Source of the DNA: Verrucomicrobiaceae bacterium
GTDB lineage: Bacteria > Verrucomicrobiota > Verrucomicrobiia > Verrucomicrobiales > Akkermansiaceae
Direction of reading: 5' to 3'
DNA length: 64,000 nucleotides
Assembly: GCA_027486655.1 (NCBI GenBank)
Contig: JAIXOR010000086.1
Location: 168,661-232,660 of the forward strand
Part shown: in pieces, positions 34,285 through 43,304 of the stretch
How the letters are laid out: every line of letters starts with the position of its first letter
How positions within the stretch are numbered: position 1 is the stretch's first letter
The notes under the pieces: generated by a model
Database searches by the model: none
What the model was told of the DNA's origin: nothing
Seen by the model: the letters and a program-made list of their open reading frames with translations, nothing else
Position numbers and translations under genes: made by a program

Positions 34285-34806
34285 TCAGCCGGGATTCCGG
34301 CCGGATCCAAGGGCGCGGATAACGATGACCACGCCACCGAGCACAAAGAGACCGGGAAACCAGATCGAGTAACCCGGGGCGAGCGAGTCCGGCTTGAGCA
34401 CGGCGAAGTCCGGATCCTGAGGATGGACGCGGCAGACACTTGAGGATCCCACGGGATGGTCGGCGAGTCTGCCTTCCGCGATTTCGCGCTTCGAGCTCCA
34501 TGAACCGCCGCGGAGCGAGAAGCGGTCGCTGGTTCTTGCCCTGCCCTGCCACTCGTAGCCGAAGGTCACATCATGCCGGTATTCGAGAGGCGATTGGGGG
34601 TCGTGGCGGCGGGTTTCGATTTCCGAAACGAGGATCTCGCAGGGGACTTCGGGCCATGAGCGCATGTCCTTGGCGCGCAGATAGCTCCGTGCCATGAGCC
34701 AGACGAAAACCCCGCCGATCAGGACGAGCGAGAGGCCGAGGAAGACGAGAAAGACACGCCCTCCCCGGGTAGGGACTGCGGAGCGTGAAGGCTTAGGGGC
34801 GGACAT
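34285..34806 (-). CDS. DUF3592-like membrane protein
   Basis: 173 residues from MSAPKPSRSAVPTRGG. Two membrane helices, residues about 17-42 (VFLVFLGLSLVLIGGVFVWL) and 147-167 (LFVLGGVVIVIRAL), enclose a beta-rich loop with SWPEVPCEILVSEIE and YRHDVTFGYEW; the protein fits the DUF3592 family. Function unknown. It lies between rsmB and the helicase, all leftward, with 189 bases to the helicase start. The upstream start at 34902 would overlap rsmB and is rejected. Confidence 0.7.
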   Translation of the reverse strand: MSAPKPSRSAVPTRGGRVFLVFLGLSLVLIGGVFVWLMARSYLRAKDMRSWPEVPCEILVSEIETRRHDPQSPLEYRHDVTFGYEWQGRARTSDRFSLRGGSWSSKREIAEGRLADHPVGSSSVCRVHPQDPDFAVLKPDSLAPGYSIWFPGLFVLGGVVIVIRALGSGRNPG

Positions 34807-34858
34807 GCGGCGGCACTTTGTCCCACAATCCTGGAACTGCCAACGGTGGAATGGCGGT

Positions 34859-36094
34859 CTAGCGGCGGGTGAGCAGAGCGGCAAAGGCTCCGTCGGTCTC
34901 ATCGCGGAAGGGCAGGGCTTCGCGGATTTCGCGCAGTTCCATCTCAGGGTGATCGGTCAGGAATCCTTGGACGACGCCGCGGTTTTCCTCTTCTTCGATC
35001 GAGCAGGTGGAATAGACCAGACGTCCGCCGGGTTTGAGGCAGGGAAGGGCGTTTTCGAGAATCTTGCGCTGGGTTTGGGTGATTTTCCCGATGTCCGGTG
35101 CCTGCAGACGCCAGCGCACGTCCACCCTGCGGCGGACCACGCCGGTGTTGGAGCAGGGCACGTCGAGCAGGATCGCATCGAAGGCGCCATGCCAATCCGC
35201 CGGGGCGGGCTTGGTCCAGTCGTGCACGGAAACCTCCGCGCATCCGGCGTGGAGGCGTTCGAGATTTTCCTGCAGTCTGGGCAGTCGCTTCTCGTTCGAG
35301 TCGGTGCAAACGAGACCCTCCGCGCCGCCGAGGGCTGCTGCGATCAGGAAGGCCTTGCCACCTGGGGCGGCGCAGGCGTCCAACACACGTTCGCCGGGCT
35401 GTGGCGCGAGGAGTTCGACCGAGTGGCGCGTCGCCGGGTCCTGGATGTAGATCGCCCCGGATTGGATCAGCGCGCCGGGGACCGATCCCGCCAGATGATG
35501 GAAACCGGGGGCCCCCGTCAGCGGCGTGCCGGGCAAGTCCTGCGGTGTTTCGGCGAGCGGGTTGACGCGGAAAAACACATCGGCCGGGCGGTTGTTCCAC
35601 TGCATCAGGGCGATTGCCTCCTTTTTGCCAAACGAGGCCTTCCAGCGGTTGAAAAGCCAGTCCGGATGCGAGCAGGCGACGGCGGGCGGGAGATCCTTCA
35701 CCTCGTCCAGCAGGCGCTGGCGCTGGGTGGTCGCTCGGCGCAGCACGGCGTTGATCAAGCCGCGGACTGCGGACTTTCCGGCTTCGACGGTCTCATTGAC
35801 CGCGGCGTGGTCCGGGATGCCGAGCAGCAGGATCTGGCAGAGTCCCACACGCAGGACGTCGCGGGTCTCGGGGTCGAGTTTTCCATCCCGGAGCTTGCCG
35901 ATCCAATGATCTAACAGGCGGCGGTTGCGCAGGACGCCGAAAAGGATCGCCTGGAGCAGGCCGCGGTCGGCGCTCGAAAGCTGGCGGCGGTGGGCGTGGC
36001 GGTCGACAAGGGTCTCCGCGTAGTCGTGGCCCTTGGCCCAGGCCCGGAGGGCGGAAACGGCGGCCTGGCGGACGTGAAGGTTCTTCGATGGCAT
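34859..36094 (-). CDS. rsmB: 16S rRNA m5C967 methyltransferase
   Basis: 411 residues from MPSKNLHVRQAAVSALRAW. The N-terminal 140 residues are a NusB-like RNA-binding domain (LSSADRGLLQAILFGVLRNR, INAVLRRA). The C-terminal Rossmann methyltransferase has the SAM loop VLDACAAPGGKAFLIAAA and both cysteines of the RsmB/NSUN mechanism: DVPCSNTGVVRRR near residue 314 and YSTCSIEEEEN near 363. Slightly shorter than E. coli RsmB (429). A stem-loop lies 15 bases before the start. Confidence 0.92.
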   Translation of the reverse strand: MPSKNLHVRQAAVSALRAWAKGHDYAETLVDRHAHRRQLSSADRGLLQAILFGVLRNRRLLDHWIGKLRDGKLDPETRDVLRVGLCQILLLGIPDHAAVNETVEAGKSAVRGLINAVLRRATTQRQRLLDEVKDLPPAVACSHPDWLFNRWKASFGKKEAIALMQWNNRPADVFFRVNPLAETPQDLPGTPLTGAPGFHHLAGSVPGALIQSGAIYIQDPATRHSVELLAPQPGERVLDACAAPGGKAFLIAAALGGAEGLVCTDSNEKRLPRLQENLERLHAGCAEVSVHDWTKPAPADWHGAFDAILLDVPCSNTGVVRRRVDVRWRLQAPDIGKITQTQRKILENALPCLKPGGRLVYSTCSIEEEENRGVVQGFLTDHPEMELREIREALPFRDETDGAFAALLTRR

Positions 36095-36108
36095 GACGGA
36101 TGGGGAAA

Positions 36109-36147
36109 CCCACCCCCGATCACGTAATGGTCGGATGCGGGTGGGGG
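36109..36147 (-). promoter_or_regulatory. Nested stem-loop directly before rsmB
   Basis: An outer CCCACCCCC/GGGTGGGGG stem encloses an inner stem CCGATCA/TGGTCGG (one G-U) with loop CGTAA. It ends only 15 bases before the rsmB start codon in the 148-base gap to bioD. It could mask ribosome access or terminate the upstream transcript, but there is no T-run on the leftward strand. Confidence 0.25.
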
Positions 36148-36194
36148 CGGTATCCCTAGAGCGCCGTTCTTGAAAAGGACAGCACAATCCACCT

Positions 36195-36230
36195 GACCGG
36201 CTCCGGGACTCTCCCCCCCCGGAGCCAGTC
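36195..36230 (-). terminator. Stem-loop after bioD
   Basis: GACTGGCTCCGGG and CCCGGAGCCGGTC form a 13-base stem (one G-U) with a loop of about ten bases, 13 bases downstream of the bioD stop. No T-tract follows, so it may be a factor-dependent or structure-protecting element rather than an intrinsic terminator. Confidence 0.4.
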
Positions 36231-36242
36231 GGGGGAATGGCT

Positions 36243-36887
36243 TCAGGAACGGATGAAGCCCAGTCTGTGGATCAGGTCTCCATCGAGGAAGTCCTGGTCG
36301 CGGATCAGATGGTCGAGCAGCGGTACTCCTGATAGATCCTCCACCACGCCCTTGTTGGTGATCATGGCGGTGTCCAGTTCGTCATCCAGCTGGTTGAGCA
36401 CCAGCCCGGCGCAGACGAGGGTTTTTGAGCGGATCGCCTCCACGGTGAGGAGGATGTGGTTGAGCGCGCCAAGCCGGTTTGCAGCGACGAGAAGGACGGG
36501 CAGGGCGAGCTCCCTGGCGAGGTCGGAAATGCGGAAGCCCGGTGCGATCGGCACTTCCCAGCCGCCCGCTCCTTCGACGATCACGATTTCATGAGCCGAG
36601 GCGAGCACCCGATAGCCCTCGATGAGCGGTTCCGGCGAAATGGTCCGGTTTTCCAGAAGCCCCGCCACATAGGGTGCCACCGGCGTTTGCAGATAGACCG
36701 GGTTGACCAGATCGGGATCCAGTCCGCCGGAAGCCTCGGCGAGCAAGCGCGCATCCTCGCGGTCGCCGCAGGCCACCGGTTTGTAGCCCACCGCGTCGAG
36801 GCCCGCATCGCGCAGGGCTGCCACTAGCAGCCTTGTCACATAGGTTTTGCCCACTCCCGTATCCGTACCCGTAACCAGCAAGCTCAT
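36243..36887 (-). CDS. bioD: Dethiobiotin synthetase
   Basis: 214 residues, starting at MSLLVTGTDTGVGKTYVTRL, where residues 7-16 (GTDTGVGKT) form the P-loop. It closes the ureido ring of dethiobiotin from 7,8-diaminopelargonate, CO2 and ATP. VGYKPVACGDREDA and VEGAGGWEVPI carry the other conserved motifs, with the catalytic Lys in the first. No other bio gene is adjacent, so biotin synthesis is dispersed; the pathway's product is needed by the pyruvate carboxylase in this window. It diverges from nadB. Confidence 0.95.
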   Translation of the reverse strand: MSLLVTGTDTGVGKTYVTRLLVAALRDAGLDAVGYKPVACGDREDARLLAEASGGLDPDLVNPVYLQTPVAPYVAGLLENRTISPEPLIEGYRVLASAHEIVIVEGAGGWEVPIAPGFRISDLARELALPVLLVAANRLGALNHILLTVEAIRSKTLVCAGLVLNQLDDELDTAMITNKGVVEDLSGVPLLDHLIRDQDFLDGDLIHRLGFIRS

Positions 36888-36981
36888 GGGGAAGTGGTGC
36901 CTTCCGCCCGGTCGGCGGTCAAGGGCGCTGCCCACAAATTTCCTTTTGCGCGCCACGCCAGCGCGTCCATGCTCGCGCCAC

Positions 36982-38595
36982 ATGACAGCGGACTTTCTCG
37001 TGATCGGCGCCGGTATCGCCGGTTTGTCCTTCGCCCTGCGTGCGGCCCGGCACGGTTCGGTGATCGTGCTCACCAAGGGCGATGCCTTCGAATCAAACAC
37101 CGCGTGGGCCCAGGGTGGGATCGCATCGGTGTTGGAGGCCGGCCAGCGCGATGCGGGGGATGACGAGGAAAAACACGTCGCGGACACCCTCGATGCCGGG
37201 GCCGGGCTGTGCAAGGAAGCCGCCGTCCGCACCATCGTCCACGAGGGCGCTGCGGCGATCGATGACCTGACCGGTTACGGTGTGAGCTTCGACCGTGAGA
37301 ACGGGCACTATCTGTTAGGAAAGGAGGGCGGGCATTCCCACCGGCGCATCCTCCATGCCAAGGACACGACCGGGCGTGAAGTGGCCCGGGCCTTGATCGA
37401 GGAGGCCCGCCGGACGCCCAACATCACGATGCTGGAGAATCACTTTGTCATCGACCTGATCACCACCGGCCGGCTCGGTGCCGTGGCGGACGACCGGGTT
37501 CTCGGTGCCTATGTGCTCGAACGGGAATCCGGCGAGGTCGCCGTGTTCCGGTCCGACCGTGTGGTTCTCGCCGCCGGTGGCTGTGGGAAAGTGTATCTTT
37601 ACACGACTAATCCGGACTCCGCGACCGGCGACGCGGTGGCTCTTGGCTGGAGGGCCGGTGCGAACATCGCGAACATGGAGTTTATCCAGTTTCATCCCAC
37701 CTGTTTTTACAACCCCGGGGCCACCGGGCCCGAGGCGCGTTCCTTCCTTGTGAGCGAGGCCGTTCGAGGCGAAGGGGGAATCCTCATCAATGCCAAGGGC
37801 GAGGACTTCACCCGCAAGATCGATCCCCGGGGCTCGCTCGCACCGCGGGACATCGTCGCCCGCGCCATTGACCGCGAGTTGAAACGCACCGGCGCGGCCT
37901 GCGTCTATCTGGATGTGACCCACAAGCCGAAGGGCTTCATGAAGGAGCGTTTTCCCTACATCTACAGCACGCTTCTCAAGTTCGGCCTCGACTGCGAAAC
38001 CCAGCCCATTCCCGTGGTTCCCGCAGCCCATTACCAATGCGGTGGCGTGCTCACCGATGTGAACGGCAGGACCAGCATCCGCGGGCTCTTCGCCGTGGGT
38101 GAGGCCGGATGCACGGGGCTTCACGGGGCCAACCGGCTTGCCTCCAACTCGCTGCTTGAAGGCAACGTGATCGCTCGACGCGCGCTCGAAGAAATGATGC
38201 GTCTCCATCCGCCCGGCCGCGAGGGATCGATTCCTCCGGCGATCCCGCCCTGGGAGCCCGGCGATGTGGCGGAGCCGGACGAACTGGTTGTCATCTATCA
38301 CAACTGGGACGAGATCCGGCGGCTCATGTGGGACTACGTGTCCATCGTCCGCACCGACAACCGGCTGCGCCGCGCCGCCGCCCGACTGCGGAACCTGGAG
38401 AAGGAAGTCCGCGAGTTCTACTGGGGACACCGCGTCAATCCGGACATCCTCGAACTGCGGAATCTCGTTGCCGTGGCCAGCCTCATCGTCGAGTGCGCGC
38501 TGCGCCGCAAGGAATCCCGCGGCCTGCACTTCACGCTCGATCATCCGGAGACCGACGACCGCTATCGCACGGATACGGTGATCCGCCGATTCTGA
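36982..38595 (+). CDS. nadB: L-aspartate oxidase
   Basis: The 537-residue flavoprotein oxidises L-aspartate to iminoaspartate for NAD synthesis. It has the FAD-binding start FLVIGAGIAGLSFALRAA, NTAWAQGGIASVL, the substrate-site GGHSHRRILHAKDTTG, and the family signature HYQCGGVLTDVNGRTS and GEAGCTGLHGANRLASNSLL. The C-terminal helical domain ends near LHFTLDHPETDDRY. The start is the ATG at 36982, the first before the FAD loop. It diverges from bioD; quinolinate synthase (nadA) is not in the window. Confidence 0.96.
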   Translation: MTADFLVIGAGIAGLSFALRAARHGSVIVLTKGDAFESNTAWAQGGIASVLEAGQRDAGDDEEKHVADTLDAGAGLCKEAAVRTIVHEGAAAIDDLTGYGVSFDRENGHYLLGKEGGHSHRRILHAKDTTGREVARALIEEARRTPNITMLENHFVIDLITTGRLGAVADDRVLGAYVLERESGEVAVFRSDRVVLAAGGCGKVYLYTTNPDSATGDAVALGWRAGANIANMEFIQFHPTCFYNPGATGPEARSFLVSEAVRGEGGILINAKGEDFTRKIDPRGSLAPRDIVARAIDRELKRTGAACVYLDVTHKPKGFMKERFPYIYSTLLKFGLDCETQPIPVVPAAHYQCGGVLTDVNGRTSIRGLFAVGEAGCTGLHGANRLASNSLLEGNVIARRALEEMMRLHPPGREGSIPPAIPPWEPGDVAEPDELVVIYHNWDEIRRLMWDYVSIVRTDNRLRRAAARLRNLEKEVREFYWGHRVNPDILELRNLVAVASLIVECALRRKESRGLHFTLDHPETDDRYRTDTVIRRF

Positions 38596-38597
38596 AA

Positions 38598-39920
38598 TCA
38601 GCGGCCCGCCGCTGCGGCTCCCCGTTTTTCGTCGATGGCGAAAACGAGGGCCAGACCCACGACGAGAAATCCGCCTAACAGCACCAGCGCCTGGGGCGTG
38701 CCCACCGTGTCCTTCACCCAGGCAAAGGGGAAGGTCATGATGGCCGAGAGCTTCCAGACCAGCCCCCACATGCCGAAGGTTTCCGCCTCACGATCCGGCG
38801 GGGCGAGGAAACCGACGAAGGCCCGGTTTGCGGATCCGAGCGAGCCGAGGCCGAAGCCGAGCAGGTTGCCGATCAGCCAAAGCGGCCAGCGCGGGTAGTC
38901 CCCGGCGGCACCCGAGGCCGCGTGGGCGTCGTGGAGCCATGCGTAAGCCGCGAAGGCCGCGGTGGTGGCGATCCACAGGACAAGCAGCAGGATGGTCGTG
39001 CGGCGGTGGCCGATCCGGTCCTGGAGCAGTGTGGGCAGCACCGTGCCGATGATGCCGGAGACGGTGATCACCCCCACAAACACCACCAGGTCCACCTGGC
39101 TGAATCCGTATTCGCCGGCCAGTTTGCTTGCGAAGAAGACCACAACGTTCATCCCGGTTCCGAAAAACAGCGACGCACCTAACAGAATAGCGAGGTCCCT
39201 GCGCTTTCCGGTTTCACGGATCGACGCCGCGAGGCGGACAAAACCGGTGCGGAGCACACCGCGTCCTGCGCGTGGCGCGGCCTCCGGGTGCGGTTCCTTG
39301 AGCCAAAGGGCAGTCGGCACGGTGAAGGCCACGAACCACAATCCGGCGAAGACGAAGAAGGGCCGCCAGCTTTCCGTTTCCTTCAATCCGCATGCCAGCA
39401 TCGCCGCGGCTGTTAGAACGAGAAGCACCAGGGCGGCGGAGTAGGCGCAGGCCCACGAAAACCCGCTGACGCGTCCCATCTGGTCCTGTTTGGCCAGGCC
39501 GGGGAGGAAGCTTGCGAGGAAGTTCTCGCCGATGGAGAAGAGGAAATTGGCCGGGATGTAGAGAAGCACGGCGAGCCACATCTGTCCCGGTTGGATCAGG
39601 GCGAGGGCGCAGGTGAAAAGCCCGCAGAGCAGGCCGGAGCCGATGAGCATCGGTTTCTTCCAGGCCCGGTCGTCCGCCACCGCTCCGGCGAGCGGGGAGA
39701 GCAGGGCGGTGAGCAGCATGCTTGCACCGTAGGTGAGGGCCCACATGCGGTCGTCGATCGCGTCATTCCTCACCACCACCTGGGAGAAGAAGATCGAGAA
39801 TAGCAGCGTGTTGACCAACAGCGTGAAGGACTGGTTGGCGACGTCGAACGAGATCCACGACCACAGCTGGCGTTGTTGGGGGAAGCCGGACAGCGGGTAA
39901 AGGCGGCGGAGCAGGTTCAT
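38598..39920 (-). CDS. MFS transporter, UMF1/Atg22-like
   Basis: About 440 residues with twelve predicted membrane segments, start MNLLRRLYPLSGFPQQRQLW. The cytoplasmic WSWISFDVANQSF at the first helix and LSPLAGAVADDRAWKKP loop match the UMF1 subfamily (formerly linked to yeast Atg22). Substrate unknown. Stop lies two bases from the nadB stop on the other strand. The last segment ends LVLLGGFLVVGLALVFAID and a short Ala-rich tail. Confidence 0.85.
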   Translation of the reverse strand: MNLLRRLYPLSGFPQQRQLWSWISFDVANQSFTLLVNTLLFSIFFSQVVVRNDAIDDRMWALTYGASMLLTALLSPLAGAVADDRAWKKPMLIGSGLLCGLFTCALALIQPGQMWLAVLLYIPANFLFSIGENFLASFLPGLAKQDQMGRVSGFSWACAYSAALVLLVLTAAAMLACGLKETESWRPFFVFAGLWFVAFTVPTALWLKEPHPEAAPRAGRGVLRTGFVRLAASIRETGKRRDLAILLGASLFFGTGMNVVVFFASKLAGEYGFSQVDLVVFVGVITVSGIIGTVLPTLLQDRIGHRRTTILLLVLWIATTAAFAAYAWLHDAHAASGAAGDYPRWPLWLIGNLLGFGLGSLGSANRAFVGFLAPPDREAETFGMWGLVWKLSAIMTFPFAWVKDTVGTPQALVLLGGFLVVGLALVFAIDEKRGAAAAGR

Positions 39921-39995
39921 GCGGTCTTGTCCGGAGGATCGTGGAAATCGCGCCCGGCGGCGATAGAAATCCGACGGCTGGGCGTAGCCGCTCGC

Positions 39996-40679
39996 ATGCG
40001 CATTTGGTGGCTTGGCATGGCATGGTGGGTTTCCTCCCTGGGAGCCGGGGCGGAGACTGTGGCTCTTTTCAATGGCAGGGACCTTTCCGGCTGGACGGCG
40101 GACGTGCCCAAGGCGGATGCGGATCCCTCCCTTCCTCCGGTGTTCATCGTGAGGGATGGAAAGCTGGTGAGTCTCGGCAAACCGGGCGGCCATCTGGTCA
40201 CCAACGATTCGTTTTCAAACTACCGGCTCGTGGTCGAATACCGCTTCGCCAAGGAAGCCGGCAATTGCGGGGTGCTCGTGCATGCATCCACGCCGCGCCG
40301 GCTTTACCGCATGTTTCCGCAGTCGATCGAGGTCCAGATGATGCATGGCAACGCCGGTGATTTCTGGTGCATCGGGGAAAACATCGAGGTTCCTGACATG
40401 GAGAAGCGCCGCCCGCGGAAAGATCCCGGCCAGGCCTTCGGCGGGGAGGTCACCGATGCCCGCCGCATCCTCAATCTCACGGACGATTCGGAAAAACCCC
40501 TTGGCGAGTGGAATGCCATGGAAATCGAATGCCGCGGCGACGAAGTGAAGGTTTTCGTCAATGGCACCCTCGTCAACCACGGCAGGCGGAGCACCGCGAA
40601 GTCGGGGAAGATCGCCATCCAGTCGGAAGGCGTCGAGGTGGAGTTCCGCAAGGTGGAACTCACCCGGACCGGTTCCTGA
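39996..40679 (+). CDS. Secreted DUF1080 (3-keto-disaccharide hydrolase-like) protein
   Basis: 227 residues with a signal peptide (MRIWWLGMAWWVSSLGAGA). The DUF1080 concanavalin-like fold starts at TVALFNGRDLSGWTADV and continues with FIVRDGKLVSLG, GNCGVLVHAS, SIEVQMMHGNAGDFW and WNAMEIECRGDEVKVFVNG. Members hydrolyse or bind 3-keto-glycosides made by sugar oxidoreductases in Bacteroidetes/Verrucomicrobia. It is common in secreted sets of this phylum. Here it is a stand-alone gene before two small membrane or secreted proteins. Confidence 0.88.
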   Translation: MRIWWLGMAWWVSSLGAGAETVALFNGRDLSGWTADVPKADADPSLPPVFIVRDGKLVSLGKPGGHLVTNDSFSNYRLVVEYRFAKEAGNCGVLVHASTPRRLYRMFPQSIEVQMMHGNAGDFWCIGENIEVPDMEKRRPRKDPGQAFGGEVTDARRILNLTDDSEKPLGEWNAMEIECRGDEVKVFVNGTLVNHGRRSTAKSGKIAIQSEGVEVEFRKVELTRTGS

Positions 40680-40726
40680 GTTTTTTCCGTGCGCACTTCG
40701 GCAGCGGATGTCAGGATTGCAACTTC

Positions 40727-41230
40727 ATGTTCATCGGCACCCACGCACTCCTGCCTGTCTGCGGCGGCCTCGCGGTCGACGGGCTTCGGGTCGTCACCGG
40801 GCGTGAGCCTTTGTTCTCAGCGCGGGGACTTTGGATCATCGCTTTCTTCGGGGTCTTGCCTGACCTATGCTCGCCGCATCTTTCGTTGGAGGCGCGGTTT
40901 TCCAGTCTTTCTCACACGCTTGGCTTTCTCGTTGCGATTGTTCCATTCTGTGCGCTTGCCGGGATGGTGGCAGGGCAGGGCGGGCGGCTTGCCACGGCCA
41001 TCGCCTGCTGGGCGGCCGCCGCGCTTCATCTCGGCGCGGATGCCATCTCGGGCGGCATCGCCTGGCTGCAACCGTGGAAGCCCGATGTGATCGGCTCCTA
41101 TCTGATTCACCCCAGGTATTGGATCGGCTTTGATGCGTTCTTCATGTTCGCCACCTGGTTTCTGGTGCGCTTGATGCCACGCCTCGAAGCCCGTCGGATC
41201 CTTGCCGCCCATTCGTTGGATGCCTCATGA
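40727..41230 (+). CDS. Membrane-bound metal-dependent hydrolase (YdjM-like)
   Basis: 167 residues, start MFIGTHALLPVCGGLAVDGL. Four hydrophobic segments. It carries a TH motif near the start, LPDLCSPH (Asp plus His) in the second segment, and FSSLSHTLGFLV in the third, which fits PF04307, a family of membrane-bound metal-dependent hydrolases (E. coli YdjM type). Substrate unknown. Its stop overlaps the next gene's start by four bases (ATGA). Confidence 0.65.
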   Translation: MFIGTHALLPVCGGLAVDGLRVVTGREPLFSARGLWIIAFFGVLPDLCSPHLSLEARFSSLSHTLGFLVAIVPFCALAGMVAGQGGRLATAIACWAAAALHLGADAISGGIAWLQPWKPDVIGSYLIHPRYWIGFDAFFMFATWFLVRLMPRLEARRILAAHSLDAS

Positions 41231-41796
41231 AAGCCCTGCTGCTGCTCCTAGCCACCACGATCCCCCTCAGTGCCGCCGTCGGGCAGAAGCTCGTGGAGGC
41301 CGCGCGCAGGCAGATCGGCGTCACGGTTTCCTACGATCCCGCTTACGTCGCTCTCGCTTATCCCGGCGGCGACGTTCCGCGCGATCGCGGAGTTTGCACC
41401 GACGTCCTGATCCGCGCGATGCGGGACGGGCTTTCCGTGGATCTTCAGAAACTCGTGCACGAGGACATGGCGCGGGATTTTCAAGCCTACCCGAAGATCT
41501 GGGGGCTCAAGCGACCGGACCGCAACATCGACCACCGCCGGGTCCCGAACCTCCGCGCTTTTCTGAAACGTCGTGGCTTCGATCTGCCGGTGCCTGCAAA
41601 TGGCCATGTGGATGGGTTCCAGCCCGGCGACATCGTCACTTGCACCGTTCCGCCGAGCCTGCCGCACATCGGGATTGTGAGCGATCGCAAATCGTCCTCC
41701 GGCAGGCCGCTCGTCATCCACAACATCGGCAATGGCACCCGGGAGGAGGACATCCTCCACGTTTACCCGATCAACGGCCACTACCGCTGGAAATGA
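41227..41796 (+). CDS. DUF1287 secreted protein
   Basis: 189 residues with signal peptide MKALLLLLATTIPLSAAVG. The body matches DUF1287, a papain/NlpC-like fold: RRQIGVTVSYDPAYVAL, GVCTDVLIRAMRDG with the candidate nucleophile Cys near residue 57, HIGIVSDRK with the candidate His, and VIHNIGNG. It is translationally coupled to the preceding membrane hydrolase. Substrate unknown; a periplasmic peptidase or amidase is an inference. Confidence 0.82.
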   Translation: MKALLLLLATTIPLSAAVGQKLVEAARRQIGVTVSYDPAYVALAYPGGDVPRDRGVCTDVLIRAMRDGLSVDLQKLVHEDMARDFQAYPKIWGLKRPDRNIDHRRVPNLRAFLKRRGFDLPVPANGHVDGFQPGDIVTCTVPPSLPHIGIVSDRKSSSGRPLVIHNIGNGTREEDILHVYPINGHYRWK

Positions 41797-41824
41797 TCCG
41801 CGTTTCCGGGGGCTCGAAAATTGC

Positions 41825-41841
41825 AATCGGATAACCCGATT
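41825..41841. promoter_or_regulatory. Inverted repeat upstream of uxaC
   Basis: Perfect 6-base arms AATCGG and CCGATT with spacer ATAAC, about 45 bases before the uxaC start. Size and position suit an operator of a repressor controlling uronate use, but no regulator gene is in the window and no promoter boxes were clear. Confidence 0.3.
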
Positions 41842-41885
41842 TACCGCTTGGATCGCCGCGGGATTCCCTCTGGAATGCGCCTGTC

Positions 41886-43289
41886 ATGGCCTACCTCGAC
41901 GAGAACTTCCTGCTTCATTCGCCCACCGCACGCCGCCTTTTCCACGAGGTGGCCAAGGACCAGCCGATCATCGATTACCACTGCCACCTGTCGCCCGGGG
42001 AAATCGCCACCAACCACCGCTGGGGAAACCTTGCCGAGATCTGGCTGGGTGGTGATCACTACAAGTGGCGTCTCATGCGTGCCAATGGCATCGACGAGGA
42101 CCTGATCACTGGTGGGGCCACGCCACGCGAGAAGTTCCAGGCCTGGGCGGAGACGGTGCCATTCACGCTCCGCAACCCGATCCATCACTGGACGCACATC
42201 GAACTCCAGCGCTACTTCGGCATCGATCTGATGCTCACTCCGGACACCGCCGATGAGATCTGGGAACGCTGCAACGAGAAACTCCAGGAACCGGAATTCT
42301 GCGTGCACGGGATTCTGAAACAGTTCGATGTCCGCGTCGTCGGCACCACCGATGATCCCGCGGATCCGCTGGATGACCATCTGGCGATCGCCGCCTCCGG
42401 TCTCAAGACCTTGGTGGTCCCGACCTTCCGCCCGGACAAGGCGCTGCTCGTCGACCGCCCTGACCTGCTCGGTCCCTGGCTGGGCAGGCTGGAGCAGATC
42501 GCGGACACGCACATCGTCCATTTGTCCGATCTATTGGCCGCCCTGCAGAAGCGCCACGATGATTTCCATGCCGCGGGGGCCCGGCTCTCGGACCACGGCA
42601 TGGACCGCATGCCCGCCCTGCCTTGCTCCGATGAAGAGGCGGCGATGATCTTTGACAATGCCCGCGCCGGCAGGGCTGCCACGCCGGAGCAAAAGGAGAA
42701 GTTCTCGTTCTATCTGATGGTCTTCTTCGGCCAGCTCGATGCCGCCCGCGGTTGGACCAAACAACTGCACCTCGGTGCCGCGCGCAACACCAACTCCCGT
42801 GGCTTCCAACTGCTCGGACCGGATACGGGATATGACACCATCGGCGATTTCCGCCAGGGCTCCGCGCTGCTCACCTATCTCGACGCCCTCGCCAAGAACG
42901 ACGCGCTGCCCAAGATCGTCCTCTACAACCTCAACCCGGCGGACAACTATCTCTTCGCCTGCATGACCGGCGCCTTCCAGGACGGCACCTTCCCGGGCAA
43001 GATCCAATATGGCTCCGGCTGGTGGTTCCTCGATCAGAAGAACGGCATGGAACTCCAGCTCGACGCCCTCTCCGCCACCGGCCTGCTCTCGCGCTTCGTC
43101 GGGATGCTCACGGACTCGCGTTCGTTCCTCTCGTTCCCGCGCCACGAATACTTCCGCCGCATCCTCTGCAACCTGCTCGGATCCGAGGCCGATCGCGGGG
43201 AGCTGCCCGACGACTTCGAACAACTCGCCAATCTGGTTCGCTCCATCTGCTTCGGCAATGCGAAGCGCCATTTCGGATTCGACGTCTGA
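41886..43289 (+). CDS. uxaC: Uronate isomerase
   Basis: The 467-residue enzyme interconverts D-glucuronate/D-fructuronate and D-galacturonate/D-tagaturonate. MAYLDENFLLHSPTARRLFH is the family's start, followed by the metal-binding DYHCHLSPGEIA, GDHYKWRLMRANGI and VVGTTDDPADPLDDH; the C-terminal SFPRHEYFRRILCNLLGSE is also diagnostic. No other uronate gene (uxaA/B, uxuA/B, kdgK) is next to it. The lactonase follows after 15 bases in the same direction. Confidence 0.96.
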   Translation: MAYLDENFLLHSPTARRLFHEVAKDQPIIDYHCHLSPGEIATNHRWGNLAEIWLGGDHYKWRLMRANGIDEDLITGGATPREKFQAWAETVPFTLRNPIHHWTHIELQRYFGIDLMLTPDTADEIWERCNEKLQEPEFCVHGILKQFDVRVVGTTDDPADPLDDHLAIAASGLKTLVVPTFRPDKALLVDRPDLLGPWLGRLEQIADTHIVHLSDLLAALQKRHDDFHAAGARLSDHGMDRMPALPCSDEEAAMIFDNARAGRAATPEQKEKFSFYLMVFFGQLDAARGWTKQLHLGAARNTNSRGFQLLGPDTGYDTIGDFRQGSALLTYLDALAKNDALPKIVLYNLNPADNYLFACMTGAFQDGTFPGKIQYGSGWWFLDQKNGMELQLDALSATGLLSRFVGMLTDSRSFLSFPRHEYFRRILCNLLGSEADRGELPDDFEQLANLVRSICFGNAKRHFGFDV

Positions 43290-43304
43290 TCCGCCATTCC
43301 CCTC

